Translations under genes and position numbers: made by a program
Notes under the pieces: model-generated
Databases searched by the model: none
Seen by the model: only the letters and a program-made list of their open reading frames with translations
What the model was told of the DNA's origin: nothing
NCBI RefSeq assembly: GCF_040581405.1
Contig: NZ_CP137157.1
Coordinates: 1,831,001 to 1,895,000 of the forward strand
Source of the DNA: Komagataeibacter sucrofermentans DSM 15973
GTDB taxonomy: Bacteria > Pseudomonadota > Alphaproteobacteria > Acetobacterales > Acetobacteraceae
Direction: 5' to 3'
DNA length: 64,000 nt
Shown here: positions 35,314 through 45,314 of the stretch, piece by piece
Position numbering within the stretch: position 1 is the stretch's first letter
Layout of the letters: each line of letters begins with the position of its first letter

Positions 35314-36180
35314 CTAAGCTATACTTCCAAGGTAGCTGGAGAACTCACGTATGAGAGCATGTTTTTCACTATTTGCTTTGTAAATAATATGATAATTTTC
35401 TGTTATGCTTTTTTTGCACTTTATTTCAGACAGACTTCCATTCTTAAGTTCATCCAGAACAAGAACCTTGGGCAGCAGGGCAATGCCCACCCCGCTCATG
35501 GCGGCGCCAATAATGGTCATGTACTGGTCAAACAGGGTTCCGTTGACCGCTTCAGGGGAAAAGCCCTGGTTTTCAAACCAGCATTCCCACATATCCGGCC
35601 GGGACGTGAAATGGAGCAGGGGCGCTTCCCCCATATCCTCCACACGCTTGACCCGGAACCGGGCCAGCAGGGTTGATGAGCATACGGGTATGATGGGCAC
35701 GGACAGGATTTCACGCACCACCATTTCGTGGTCATCATCCGTTGGCGGGCGGATGCAGACGTCAATATTATCCTGTCGCATGTCAGACAGGAGGTTGACG
35801 TCCACATCCGGGTGCAGGACATGAAAATCCTTCAGGGCCGGCAGCAGCCAGCGTGCGCCGAGTGTTGCATCAATACCCACATTGATGGACCGCCCGCTCG
35901 GGCAGGCCCGGAAGCCCAGCGTGGCCTGCGATATGAGGGTAAGGGCGCTACGGATCTCGACAGCGTATAATTCGCCCGCACGTGTCAGCCTGACGGTCTG
36001 CCGGTCGCGCACGAAAAGGGGAGATCCCAGCCGTTCCTCCAGCATACGGATGTGGCGGCTGATGGCGCTCTGGGTCAGGTTCAGTTCACGCGCGGCGGCG
36101 GTAAAGCTCAGATGGCGTGCTGATGCCTCGAACGAGCACAGGAATGTAATGGAAGGCAGGAAACGGCGTATAAATGTCAT
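35314..36180 (-). CDS. LysR-family regulator (GcvA-like)
   Basis: A 288-residue protein. N-terminal winged HTH: FLCSFEASARHLSFTAAARELNLTQSAISRHIRMLEERLG (given here only as landmark motifs SFTAAA and TQSAIS). The C-terminal effector domain has DVDVNLLSD and GVGIALLPKVLV, as in GcvA-type members. It follows the amino-acid permease gene by 15 bp on the same strand, so it is probably in that transcript and may regulate the lysine/pipecolate set. It converges on the molybdenum hydroxylase operon. Confidence 0.92.
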   Translation of the reverse strand: MTFIRRFLPSITFLCSFEASARHLSFTAAARELNLTQSAISRHIRMLEERLGSPLFVRDRQTVRLTRAGELYAVEIRSALTLISQATLGFRACPSGRSINVGIDATLGARWLLPALKDFHVLHPDVDVNLLSDMRQDNIDVCIRPPTDDDHEMVVREILSVPIIPVCSSTLLARFRVKRVEDMGEAPLLHFTSRPDMWECWFENQGFSPEAVNGTLFDQYMTIIGAAMSGVGIALLPKVLVLDELKNGSLSEIKCKKSITENYHIIYKANSEKHALIREFSSYLGSIA

Positions 36181-36195
36181 GACCCGGTCCTCTGT

Positions 36196-37602
36196 TCATG
36201 AACGCAGCTGCACATGCGCACGGCGGCATGAAAGCTGTTTGCGTATGGCGTAGATGGCCAGGAAAAACAGAATCGTAATAAAACAGGACACTACGGTCGC
36301 GCGCTGGTCCGGCCGGATGAACATGGCAAGGAACGTGACGGCACTGAACGCAATGACCAGCGCCGTGCGCAGGACATGACCCAATGCCTGCCGACCTGCC
36401 TTGGCCCTGAACAGGGTGTAATGCGCGGTCGAGATCATGACATACACCACCAGCACGACCGCCCCGCTACAGTTGAGCAGGAAGGAAAACACGCCGCCGG
36501 GTGACAGGATGGAAGAAAAAGCCACCACCACGCCACACAGGCAGCTGGCAATGACCGCCTTGCGCGGTGGCGTGTCATCGGTGGAGCGGAACAACTGCGG
36601 TGCATCCCCTGACCGCGCCATTTCGGCCAGGATGCGCGATGTAATGTAAATGGAAGAATTGAGGCATGACAGTACCGCCACCAGCACCACACACTGCATG
36701 ATCATGACCGTATGCGGCACCCCGATGCGCGCCAGCGTGGTCAGGAAAGGGGAATGCCCGGGCATGACATCCCTCCACGGCGTGACCAGCAGGATCAGCA
36801 GGAGCGAACACAGGTAAAAGGAACAGATGCGCAGGCCGACGCTATAGGTGACGCGGGCGATCGTCTGCTGGGGACTGGCGGAATCCCCTGCCGCGACCGT
36901 GCCAAGTTCCGCGCCCAGCATGGTGAACAGGGCCGTAGGAATGATGCCCAGTATAACGACAAACCCCTTGGGGAAGACCTGCATGTTCTCCCTCAGTGCC
37001 GGGTTGGCGTGAAGGGAAAAACCATGGTTCCATACAAGGAACACCGAGCAGAGACCAATAAAGAAAATAATGGCCAGCACTTTTACGAGCGAGAGCCAGA
37101 ACTCGGTCTCACCAAATACGTGCACGGCACCAATATTGATAAGCAGCAGCCCCATGACAATACCGACCGCAAGACACCAGATGGGCAGCGGAATCCAGCC
37201 ATGAAGGATGACGGCGCCGGCAATCGCCTCACTACCGATGGCGACAACCCAGAAAAACCAGTAAAGCCAGCCCGCCAGATACCCCGCGCATGGCCCGTGG
37301 CCCAGCCGGATATAGGAGACGAACGACCCCTGATTGGGAAAGGCCACAACCATCCGGCCCAGCATGGTCATGACCGCCATCACAAACAGTCCGGTTACCA
37401 GAAAGGCCACAATCGCGCCTGGCCCCGCCTCCGCTATGGCGGAACTGCTCCCCACAAACAGGCCACCGCCTATGGCGCCGCCGAGGGCGATCATCGAGAT
37501 ATGCCGCTGCTTGAGTTTGGATGATACTGCCACCGGCCCCTGCAATTCAGCATTTCCCTTTACAAGATCATGACCAATGGCAACCGGGCGGGAAACTGGC
37601 AT
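36196..37602 (-). CDS. Amino acid permease, APC superfamily (GABA/basic/neutral amino acid type)
   Basis: A 468-residue inner membrane transporter with about 12 TM helices. The N-terminal motif QRHISMIALGGAIGGGLFVG is characteristic of the AAT family (GabP, CycA, AnsP, LysP); NQGSFVSYIRLGHG and MLGAELGTVAAGDSASPQQTI are also family features. A proton symporter for an amino acid is expected. It lies between the LysR gene and hglS of a pipecolate/aminoadipate module, so lysine, pipecolate or 2-aminoadipate are candidate substrates. AGGAG abuts the ATG; an internal start is possible. Confidence 0.92.
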   Translation of the reverse strand: MPVSRPVAIGHDLVKGNAELQGPVAVSSKLKQRHISMIALGGAIGGGLFVGSSSAIAEAGPGAIVAFLVTGLFVMAVMTMLGRMVVAFPNQGSFVSYIRLGHGPCAGYLAGWLYWFFWVVAIGSEAIAGAVILHGWIPLPIWCLAVGIVMGLLLINIGAVHVFGETEFWLSLVKVLAIIFFIGLCSVFLVWNHGFSLHANPALRENMQVFPKGFVVILGIIPTALFTMLGAELGTVAAGDSASPQQTIARVTYSVGLRICSFYLCSLLLILLVTPWRDVMPGHSPFLTTLARIGVPHTVMIMQCVVLVAVLSCLNSSIYITSRILAEMARSGDAPQLFRSTDDTPPRKAVIASCLCGVVVAFSSILSPGGVFSFLLNCSGAVVLVVYVMISTAHYTLFRAKAGRQALGHVLRTALVIAFSAVTFLAMFIRPDQRATVVSCFITILFFLAIYAIRKQLSCRRAHVQLRS

Positions 37603-37761
37603 CTCCTGGCCACCATCATGTTGTTAAACTGTAACATTGCATACCCAGCCCCCCCTGCAAACAACGTTTCATAATGAGATCATAACATTTAGGAATGACC
37701 ACGAACGCAGGCAGGGTAATACGGATGGCGTGGGCGAAGAGGTCCGGTGCGGTTGGGCAGA

Positions 37762-39138
37762 TCAGTGCGCCCGCATCGCGGCAAAATGCGAGGCAAGGAC
37801 TTCCAGAGATTTTTCCTGTATTGTTTCATACAGTTCAAACGGATCAATCACCTTACGGCCCAGCGCTGCCTCCAGCACGGCACGCGATCCGTGGCTGTCG
37901 TAGCCCTGGCGGCTTCCATCGCCAAGGTTGGAGCGGAAAATGCCCGCGGCACTGATGGGCAGAAAATCCTCATACGTAATCGGAATGGCCTGCACCCATC
38001 GGGCCGCCAGCCAGTCGGGCAGTGTCGTGCCGGTGGCTGCGTGTGCGGCGGCTTTACCTTTTTGTGTCAGGACATAGCGGAAATAGGCAAGCTGCTGCTG
38101 CCGGAGGTCTTCCGGATCATCGGGAAAATCCCGGAAAGCCTTCCGCAGGCGCGCGTCATGGTCGTGGCCTGCGGGGTGCTCGCCCGCGCGTGCCTTGTGC
38201 AGGCAGGCATCATACAGGGCGCGGCCTTTGGGGGTCAGGGCCATGCCACGCTGTTCGATCTCGCCAAAGCGCGCAGTATGCGTGCCACGCTGTATCGTGG
38301 CGCCATCAGGGAAGGAAATGACCTCCTCCAGCGCCTTGAAGCTGGTCTGCCGGAGCAGGATGGCCTCCCTGCGGTGAGGCGGGCCTTCTATGTAGTCCTT
38401 GGCGTCGATGCCCCGGCGCACCATTTCGGCCTGTGCGGCATCAATATCAAGCACGCGCGGGGTCAGGTGGTTGATATGCGGCCCCTGAAAGGCCGCGACA
38501 TCTGCCACAAGCCGATGGGCCGCATGCATCTTGCGGTAGGTCTCGATATCGACAATGGCCTGACTGTGCCAGCGGAAAATGGCCAGCATCTCGGCTAGGA
38601 ATTCCTGTGCTTCATCTTCCGCCACGCCGCCGTTACGCTCGGCGTTTTCCAGCAGGGCCAGTCCACGTTCCGATATGATCTGACGCCGCTGCAGAACCTT
38701 TTGCGCCTGCGCGCGCAGGACGGGATCTTCAATCAGTTCAAGCCTGAGCAGGGAAGTAAAGATACGGAACGGGCACGCACGCAGGGCGACCTCATCCACC
38801 GGGCGGAATGCGGTTGAATGCACCGGCACGCCAGCGGCTGCAAGATCGTAATACCCGACCGGATACATGCCCAGCACCGCAAAAATACGGGCAAGCAGGG
38901 CAAGCTCGCTGGCCGTGCCCACGCGCACCGCGCCATGCCGCTCAAGGTCAAGGCGTGCGCATTCATCCATATCGGCAAGGGACTGACGCAGCGCCGGATC
39001 GTTATGCAGGACCGTGGCGTTAACATGCGCCACGATATCCAGAAGCGTGCCGTAAAGAGGCACCTCCTGACGGTACATGTCCGACATGCCCGCGGCAAAC
39101 AGACCGCGCAGTGAATCTGTCGTTACAAACCGGTTCAT
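37762..39138 (-). CDS. hglS: 2-oxoadipate dioxygenase/decarboxylase (DUF1338)
   Basis: A 458-residue DUF1338 (YdcJ/HglS) protein. HglS of Pseudomonas putida is a non-haem Fe(II) VOC-fold enzyme that converts 2-oxoadipate and oxygen to D-2-hydroxyglutarate and carbon dioxide in lysine catabolism. Expected metal ligands are visible: His in VPVHSTAFR (about residue 106), His in INHLTPR (about 223), with a Glu farther on (IEQRG segment). R74-type substrate residues were not checked. It is downstream of amaB and amaA on the same strand, which supports this assignment strongly. Confidence 0.88.
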   Translation of the reverse strand: MNRFVTTDSLRGLFAAGMSDMYRQEVPLYGTLLDIVAHVNATVLHNDPALRQSLADMDECARLDLERHGAVRVGTASELALLARIFAVLGMYPVGYYDLAAAGVPVHSTAFRPVDEVALRACPFRIFTSLLRLELIEDPVLRAQAQKVLQRRQIISERGLALLENAERNGGVAEDEAQEFLAEMLAIFRWHSQAIVDIETYRKMHAAHRLVADVAAFQGPHINHLTPRVLDIDAAQAEMVRRGIDAKDYIEGPPHRREAILLRQTSFKALEEVISFPDGATIQRGTHTARFGEIEQRGMALTPKGRALYDACLHKARAGEHPAGHDHDARLRKAFRDFPDDPEDLRQQQLAYFRYVLTQKGKAAAHAATGTTLPDWLAARWVQAIPITYEDFLPISAAGIFRSNLGDGSRQGYDSHGSRAVLEAALGRKVIDPFELYETIQEKSLEVLASHFAAMRAH

Positions 39139-39176
39139 TCCCTGCTCCCGTCAGAAGATGTGGTCCAGACACACAG

Positions 39177-39205
39177 GCCCCGCCCTTCAGGCCGAAGGGC
39201 GGGGC
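39177..39205 (-). other. Strong hairpin between amaB and hglS
   Basis: A perfect 12-bp GC-rich stem (GCCCCGCCCTTC with GAAGGGCGGGGC) around a five-base loop, right after the amaB stop codon. There is no U tract. It may act as an mRNA-stability or partial termination element that lowers hglS expression relative to amaB. Confidence 0.55.
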
Positions 39206-39215
39206 ACTGGCCGTG

Positions 39216-40727
<1,512 letters not shown>

Positions 40728-40769
40728 GTTGCTTTTTTCCTTCCCGGAATTGAAGACAGGATATTGTTC

Positions 40770-42059
40770 TTACAGGCGATCAAAAACGGCATGCACCGCC
40801 GTTGAGCCAAAACGATAGATGTTTTCGCGCGCGATGCGCATGGGGGGCAGCCTGATATCCGTAAGGGGCAGCGGCATGTCGGCATCCGTCAGTTCACCGC
40901 AGATGCGCCGCGCGAGCGCCTGCCCGAACATGGTGCCCGGTGAAATGCCACGCCCGTTGAAGCCACTGATGGACAGCACCTGATCATCAAGCCGGTGGTA
41001 GCGTGGCACGGAATCCAGCGTCATGCCAATACGGCCATACCATTCCGATTCAAACGGGATGTCGCGCAGCATGGGGTAGATGCTGGTCAACGCCCGGCGC
41101 GCCCACTGGCGGTGAATGTTGCGCTCGATCATGCCAAGCGAGCCGACGCTGCCAACAACCAGCCTGCCCGCCTGGTCCAGACGGAAGGATGTCAGGACCT
41201 CGCGCGTGTCCCATGCACCCTGCTTTTTGGGCAGGATGAGGTCCAGATACGCAGGCGGCAGGGGGCGGGTTGCGATATTGAAATAAGGCAGGTGGATCTG
41301 CTCTTCGCGAATTTCTGGCCATAGCCTGTCGGTATAGGTATTGGTCGCGACAATGACCCATTGCGCCTTCACGCTGCCCCGGGGCGTACGCACAAGCCAG
41401 CCCCCGTCCTCGCGGTACACGCTGGATACAGGGCTTGCGGTATGGATTTCAGCCCCTTCCGCCATGGCGGCGGCAGCCAGTCCGCGCGCGTAGGAAAGAG
41501 GCTGGATCGTGCCTGCGCGGGCATCGAGCAGGGCACCCCTGAAGGCATTGCTCCCCGTAAGCCTGCGGGTCTCGCCTTCACCAAGCAGGGTTACGGGCGC
41601 GCCAAGCTGCTGCCATTCCTTCTCGCGCTGCTGCAGGTTGCGCACGCCGGCGCCATCTGGCGCGCAGTGCAGGGTGCCGGTTGGCTCCGCCTCGCACATG
41701 ATGCCGTATTTCTTTACCAGCGAGAAGACGACTTCCGGCCCCTGCCCCAGCAGGGAGAGCACACGTTCGCCATAGGTCCGGCCCAGCGTGCGCACCACAT
41801 CGGATGGCATGAGCCACAGCCCGGCATTGACCAGCCCGACATTGCGCCCCGAACCGCCATAACCGATTTCCTGGCCTTCGAGCACAACAACTTTCCTGCC
41901 CGCGCCGGCAAGATGCAGCGCTGCGGAAAGCCCCGTATAGCCGGCGCCAATAATGGCGACATCGGCTGTGGTCTCCTGCGTCAGGCACCCGGTAACCGGC
42001 GCGTCACAGGCACTTTGTGCCCAGAGGCCATGGCTACGGGGGTCATTTGTTACACCCAT
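40770..42059 (-). CDS. amaA: FAD-dependent L-pipecolate oxidase (AmaA type)
   Basis: A 429-residue DAO-family flavoprotein, very close in length to Pseudomonas AmaA. The FAD motif is IIGAGYTGLSAALHLAG with EGQEIGYGGSGRN following, and the C-terminal FAD loop is SGFNGRGISPGTMFG. AmaA oxidises L-pipecolate to piperideine-6-carboxylate, the substrate of AmaB encoded next. AGGA lies eight bases before the ATG. Related family members act on other secondary amines (PuuB on gamma-glutamyl-putrescine), so the assignment leans on the gene order amaA-amaB-hglS. Confidence 0.85.
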   Translation of the reverse strand: MGVTNDPRSHGLWAQSACDAPVTGCLTQETTADVAIIGAGYTGLSAALHLAGAGRKVVVLEGQEIGYGGSGRNVGLVNAGLWLMPSDVVRTLGRTYGERVLSLLGQGPEVVFSLVKKYGIMCEAEPTGTLHCAPDGAGVRNLQQREKEWQQLGAPVTLLGEGETRRLTGSNAFRGALLDARAGTIQPLSYARGLAAAAMAEGAEIHTASPVSSVYREDGGWLVRTPRGSVKAQWVIVATNTYTDRLWPEIREEQIHLPYFNIATRPLPPAYLDLILPKKQGAWDTREVLTSFRLDQAGRLVVGSVGSLGMIERNIHRQWARRALTSIYPMLRDIPFESEWYGRIGMTLDSVPRYHRLDDQVLSISGFNGRGISPGTMFGQALARRICGELTDADMPLPLTDIRLPPMRIARENIYRFGSTAVHAVFDRL

Positions 42060-42395
42060 CTATTGCATCCTGATTTCCTGTGATCATTCCATCACGAATC
42101 ATCAATACACAAGGAGAGAGCCTTGCCTGGGGGGTATTGTTTCTTGATTCCTTTAAAAGGCAAAACGTTATTGCATTATGCACTCATGATGAAACGGAAT
42201 GACCCAACCCCCTGCCCGATCAGGGTTTTGCCTGCGTGGTCGTGCGCCAGGGCATCTTGTTATTATTCCGTTATGTCATGAAGTCAGTGATTTATAATGA
42301 TTGACCCCCCACGGAAAACACCGAAAGCTCCCCGAAATAATCCGAACCCGCAACGGTTCGATGAGCCCTGTCGGGATGACTACAGACATACGGGA
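42060..42395. promoter_or_regulatory. Divergent promoter region of the pipecolate module
   Basis: About 336 bp between amaA and the aminotransferase gene. A short palindrome TGCATTATGCA lies at 42172-42182 in an AT-rich tract, with the T-N-A symmetry often bound by LysR-type regulators. The LysR gene at the other end of the module is a candidate binder. No gene is seen in the gap. Confidence 0.4.
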
Positions 42396-43622
42396 ATGGC
42401 GGTAATGTTATCAGAAGAGCTGAAGAAAGCGGACAGACTGTCACATATTGGCGTTTCTGAAATCCTTACGATCACGCAAAGGGCAGTTGCCATGCGGGCA
42501 GCAGGCCGCCCCATGATCATTCTGGGCGCGGGGGAGCCGGACTTCGATACGCCAGACAACATAAAGGAAGCCGCATGCCAGGCCATCGCCCGCGGCGAGA
42601 CCGGATACACCGCACTGGGCGGCACGCCACGGTTCCGCGAGGCCATCCGCCATAAATACCAGCATGAAAACGGGCTGACATTCGACCTGGCCGAAATCAT
42701 GGGCGCAACTGGCGCCAAGCAGGTCATCTACAACGCCATGGCCGCGACCCTTGATGAAGGCGATGAAGTGCTGGTTCCCGCCCCTTACTGGACCAGCTAT
42801 ATTGATATCATCCGTTTCTGCGGTGGCGTGCCGGTGTGCATTCCCACGCAGGAGGAAAACGGTTTCTGTCTCACGCCCGCGCAACTCGAGCGCCATATTA
42901 CACCCCGCACGCGCTGGCTGTTCCTAAACTCTCCCTCAAATCCCACCGGCTCCGCCTATACCGAGGCCGCATTGGGGGAACTGGCCGCGATCCTGCGCCG
43001 CAACCCGGCGGTGAATGTCCTGTCTGACGATATATATGAGCATATTGCCTATGACGGCTTTGTGCCCCGGAACATCCTGCAGGTGGCTCCGGATCTGCGG
43101 GGGCAGGTGCTGCTGGTCAACGGTGTTTCCAAGGCTTACGCCATGACGGGCTGGCGCATCGGTTTCGCGGCGGGGCCACGGGCCATGATCGATGCCATGC
43201 TGGTTGTGCAGAGCCAGACCACCTCGTGCCCGTGCTCCATAAGCCAGGCCGCAACGGTCGAGGCGCTGACCGGCCCGCAGGACAGCGTGCGCACATGCGT
43301 GCAGGCCTTCAGCCAGCGCCGTGACCTGGTGGTTGACAGCCTTAATGCCATAGACGGCATTCACTGCCTGCGGCCAAAGGGCGCCTTCTATGCCTTTGCA
43401 AGCTGCAGGGACCTGATTGGCAGGCGCACGCCGCACGGGCAGGTCATTGCCAGTGACAGTGACTTCATGGCCTACCTGATGGCGCATGATGTTGCGGTTG
43501 TTCCCGGCTCCTGTTTCGGCACGGAGGGGTATTTCCGTATTTCCTATGCCGCCTCCGCCGAGAACCTGCAGACTGCCATGGCCCGCATTCAGTCCGCCTG
43601 CGCGCAACTGGCGCAGCCCTGA
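42396..43622 (+). CDS. Class I PLP aminotransferase, probable 2-aminoadipate transaminase
   Basis: About 408 residues (AspB/AspC fold-type I). N-terminal GEPDFDTPDNIKEAA, mid PYWTSYIDI and NSPSNPTGS, and PLP Lys in VNGVSKAYAMTGWRIG around residue 240; RISYAAS near the C-terminus carries the substrate carboxylate Arg. Usual substrates are aspartate, glutamate or aromatic amino acids. It is divergent from amaA-amaB-hglS, and the module lacks any other enzyme to turn 2-aminoadipate into 2-oxoadipate, which suggests that role. Alternative ATGs at 42297 and 42405 exist. Confidence 0.85.
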   Translation: MAVMLSEELKKADRLSHIGVSEILTITQRAVAMRAAGRPMIILGAGEPDFDTPDNIKEAACQAIARGETGYTALGGTPRFREAIRHKYQHENGLTFDLAEIMGATGAKQVIYNAMAATLDEGDEVLVPAPYWTSYIDIIRFCGGVPVCIPTQEENGFCLTPAQLERHITPRTRWLFLNSPSNPTGSAYTEAALGELAAILRRNPAVNVLSDDIYEHIAYDGFVPRNILQVAPDLRGQVLLVNGVSKAYAMTGWRIGFAAGPRAMIDAMLVVQSQTTSCPCSISQAATVEALTGPQDSVRTCVQAFSQRRDLVVDSLNAIDGIHCLRPKGAFYAFASCRDLIGRRTPHGQVIASDSDFMAYLMAHDVAVVPGSCFGTEGYFRISYAASAENLQTAMARIQSACAQLAQP

Positions 43623-43656
43623 GCGGATGCAGCCCCCGAACGCCCCGAGAGCCACC

Positions 43657-45000
43657 ATGGCAGAAGAAAACCGCGCCATCTCCTACCTGCAGATCATCCC
43701 CGTTTTCTGCGCCGTGTTTCTGTCGGTCCTTGACTACGCCATTGCCAATATCGCGCTGCCCCAGATCTCGGCGGAACTGGCCATTCCGGCATCGCTGTCG
43801 GTCTGGGTGGTCAATGCCTACCAGCTTTCCAACGCCATGCTGCTGCTGCCTGTCGCCCGGCTATCGGACCGGCTGGGGGCAAAGCGGCTGTGTGTCGCGG
43901 GACTGCTGATCATCATTGCGGGATCTCTCCTGTGCGCAATGGCGCACACGTTTCCCGTGCTGGTGGCCGGGCGGCTGATACAGGGGGTTGGAGGGAGCTG
44001 CATCATGTCGGTCAGTTCCGCGCTGGTGCGGCAGATCTATCCCCATGCCAGGCTGGGACAGGGGCTGGCCATCAATGCGCTGGTCATCGCCTTTGGTTTT
44101 GCTGTCAGCCCGGGGGTGTCTTCCGCCATTCTCTATCTGGCCAACTGGCGGTGGCTTTTCCTGTTCAATATTCCCTATGCGCTTTTACTGCTGTTTCCGC
44201 TTTTCCGTTATGTGCCGCTCAGGATTGTCAGCCGTGCGCGGGTTGATGGCCTGCCGCTTGTGCTGACCGCGTGCTGCCTGGGCGCACCGCTGCTGTCGTT
44301 TGATATGCTGGCCCATGGCGGGCATGCCGCCCTCGCGGGTCTCGCGGCCGTGGTGATGGGGGCCTGCGCCACGGTGCTCATCCGCCGTGAGCGCGGCAGT
44401 GAAGCGCCCGTGCTGCCGGTTGACCTCTTATGCTCCCGTGATTTCCTGGCAGCTTTCATGGTGTGTTTTATTGGGTACATCACGGCCAATTTCTTCATGG
44501 TTTCAATCCCGTTTACCCTGACCACCTATTTCCATCGCACTGTCATTCATAGTGGCCTGCTCATTACTTTCTGGCCACTGGGCATGGTTATGGGTGGCCC
44601 GCTCGTGGCGCGTGCAGCGGATCGGGTGCAGGCAGGGCTACTTTCATCCTTCGGGCTGGCGCTGGTGGGCGCGGGGTTTCTGTGCCTGTATTTTCTGCCA
44701 TGCAATACGGCCGACCCGGCGCTCTGTGCCCTGTTCCTTATGGCAGGGGTTGGTTTTTCCTTTTTTGTCTCGCCCAATAATAAGGCCATGATGGTGGCGG
44801 CCCCGCTGCATCGCTCCGCAAGTGCCAGCGCCATGATTTCGGTGGGCAGGATCATGGGGCAATCGGTTGGCGCTGCGTGCGTGGCCTATGTCATGCAGGC
44901 TTATGCAACCGAACGGGGTGGTCACCTCTGCCTTGTGTTTGGCGTGCTCTCGGCATGGCTGGGCGTTCTGGTCAGTGTCAGTCGGCTCAGGCGGCCTTAG
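43657..45000 (+). CDS. MFS transporter of the DHA2-like drug/metabolite type
   Basis: About 447 residues from the ATG at 43657. The frame opens farther upstream, but that part lies over the aminotransferase gene. Motifs: LDYAIANIALPQI in TM1, ARLSDRLGAKRL after TM2 and GRLIQGVGGSCIM in TM4, typical for MFS exporters of the DHA2 branch. It follows the aminotransferase by 35 bp and probably shares its transcript, so it could export or import an amino- or keto-acid of the pathway. An inner membrane location is expected. Confidence 0.88.
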   Translation: MAEENRAISYLQIIPVFCAVFLSVLDYAIANIALPQISAELAIPASLSVWVVNAYQLSNAMLLLPVARLSDRLGAKRLCVAGLLIIIAGSLLCAMAHTFPVLVAGRLIQGVGGSCIMSVSSALVRQIYPHARLGQGLAINALVIAFGFAVSPGVSSAILYLANWRWLFLFNIPYALLLLFPLFRYVPLRIVSRARVDGLPLVLTACCLGAPLLSFDMLAHGGHAALAGLAAVVMGACATVLIRRERGSEAPVLPVDLLCSRDFLAAFMVCFIGYITANFFMVSIPFTLTTYFHRTVIHSGLLITFWPLGMVMGGPLVARAADRVQAGLLSSFGLALVGAGFLCLYFLPCNTADPALCALFLMAGVGFSFFVSPNNKAMMVAAPLHRSASASAMISVGRIMGQSVGAACVAYVMQAYATERGGHLCLVFGVLSAWLGVLVSVSRLRRP

Positions 45001-45314
45001 CGCAGCGCGGCCGTCATGACTCCTTGCGTGGCAGTAGGCCCGCCTCCTCCCGGCACAAGGATAAAGGCACGGAGATCATTCCATTTCATAATGATCTTAT
45101 ACCGAAAAAACGTTTTGGATATGCTATGAAATATGCCATTTTAAAATTGGATTTTGTATTTATTGAAGAACATAAGTTTATTTAATTTTACTAAGGAATT
45201 AAGTAAAACCCGCGTTCTATTCCTATAGTTATACTTAAAATACCCCATCTTCTCTGTCTTACCTGCGTACCCAATGCCGAAAGTGGTCCATTTACCCACA
45301 GGGAATAACGACAA
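45001..45314. other. Promoter region upstream of the TonB-dependent receptor
   Basis: About 314 bp, AT-rich from 45080. An inverted repeat AGATCATT/AATGATCT with a nine-base spacer spans 45073-45097. It could be an operator for the receptor gene or a weak terminator of the MFS gene; no U tract follows. A 19-codon frame at 45126-45185 has no support. Confidence 0.45.
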
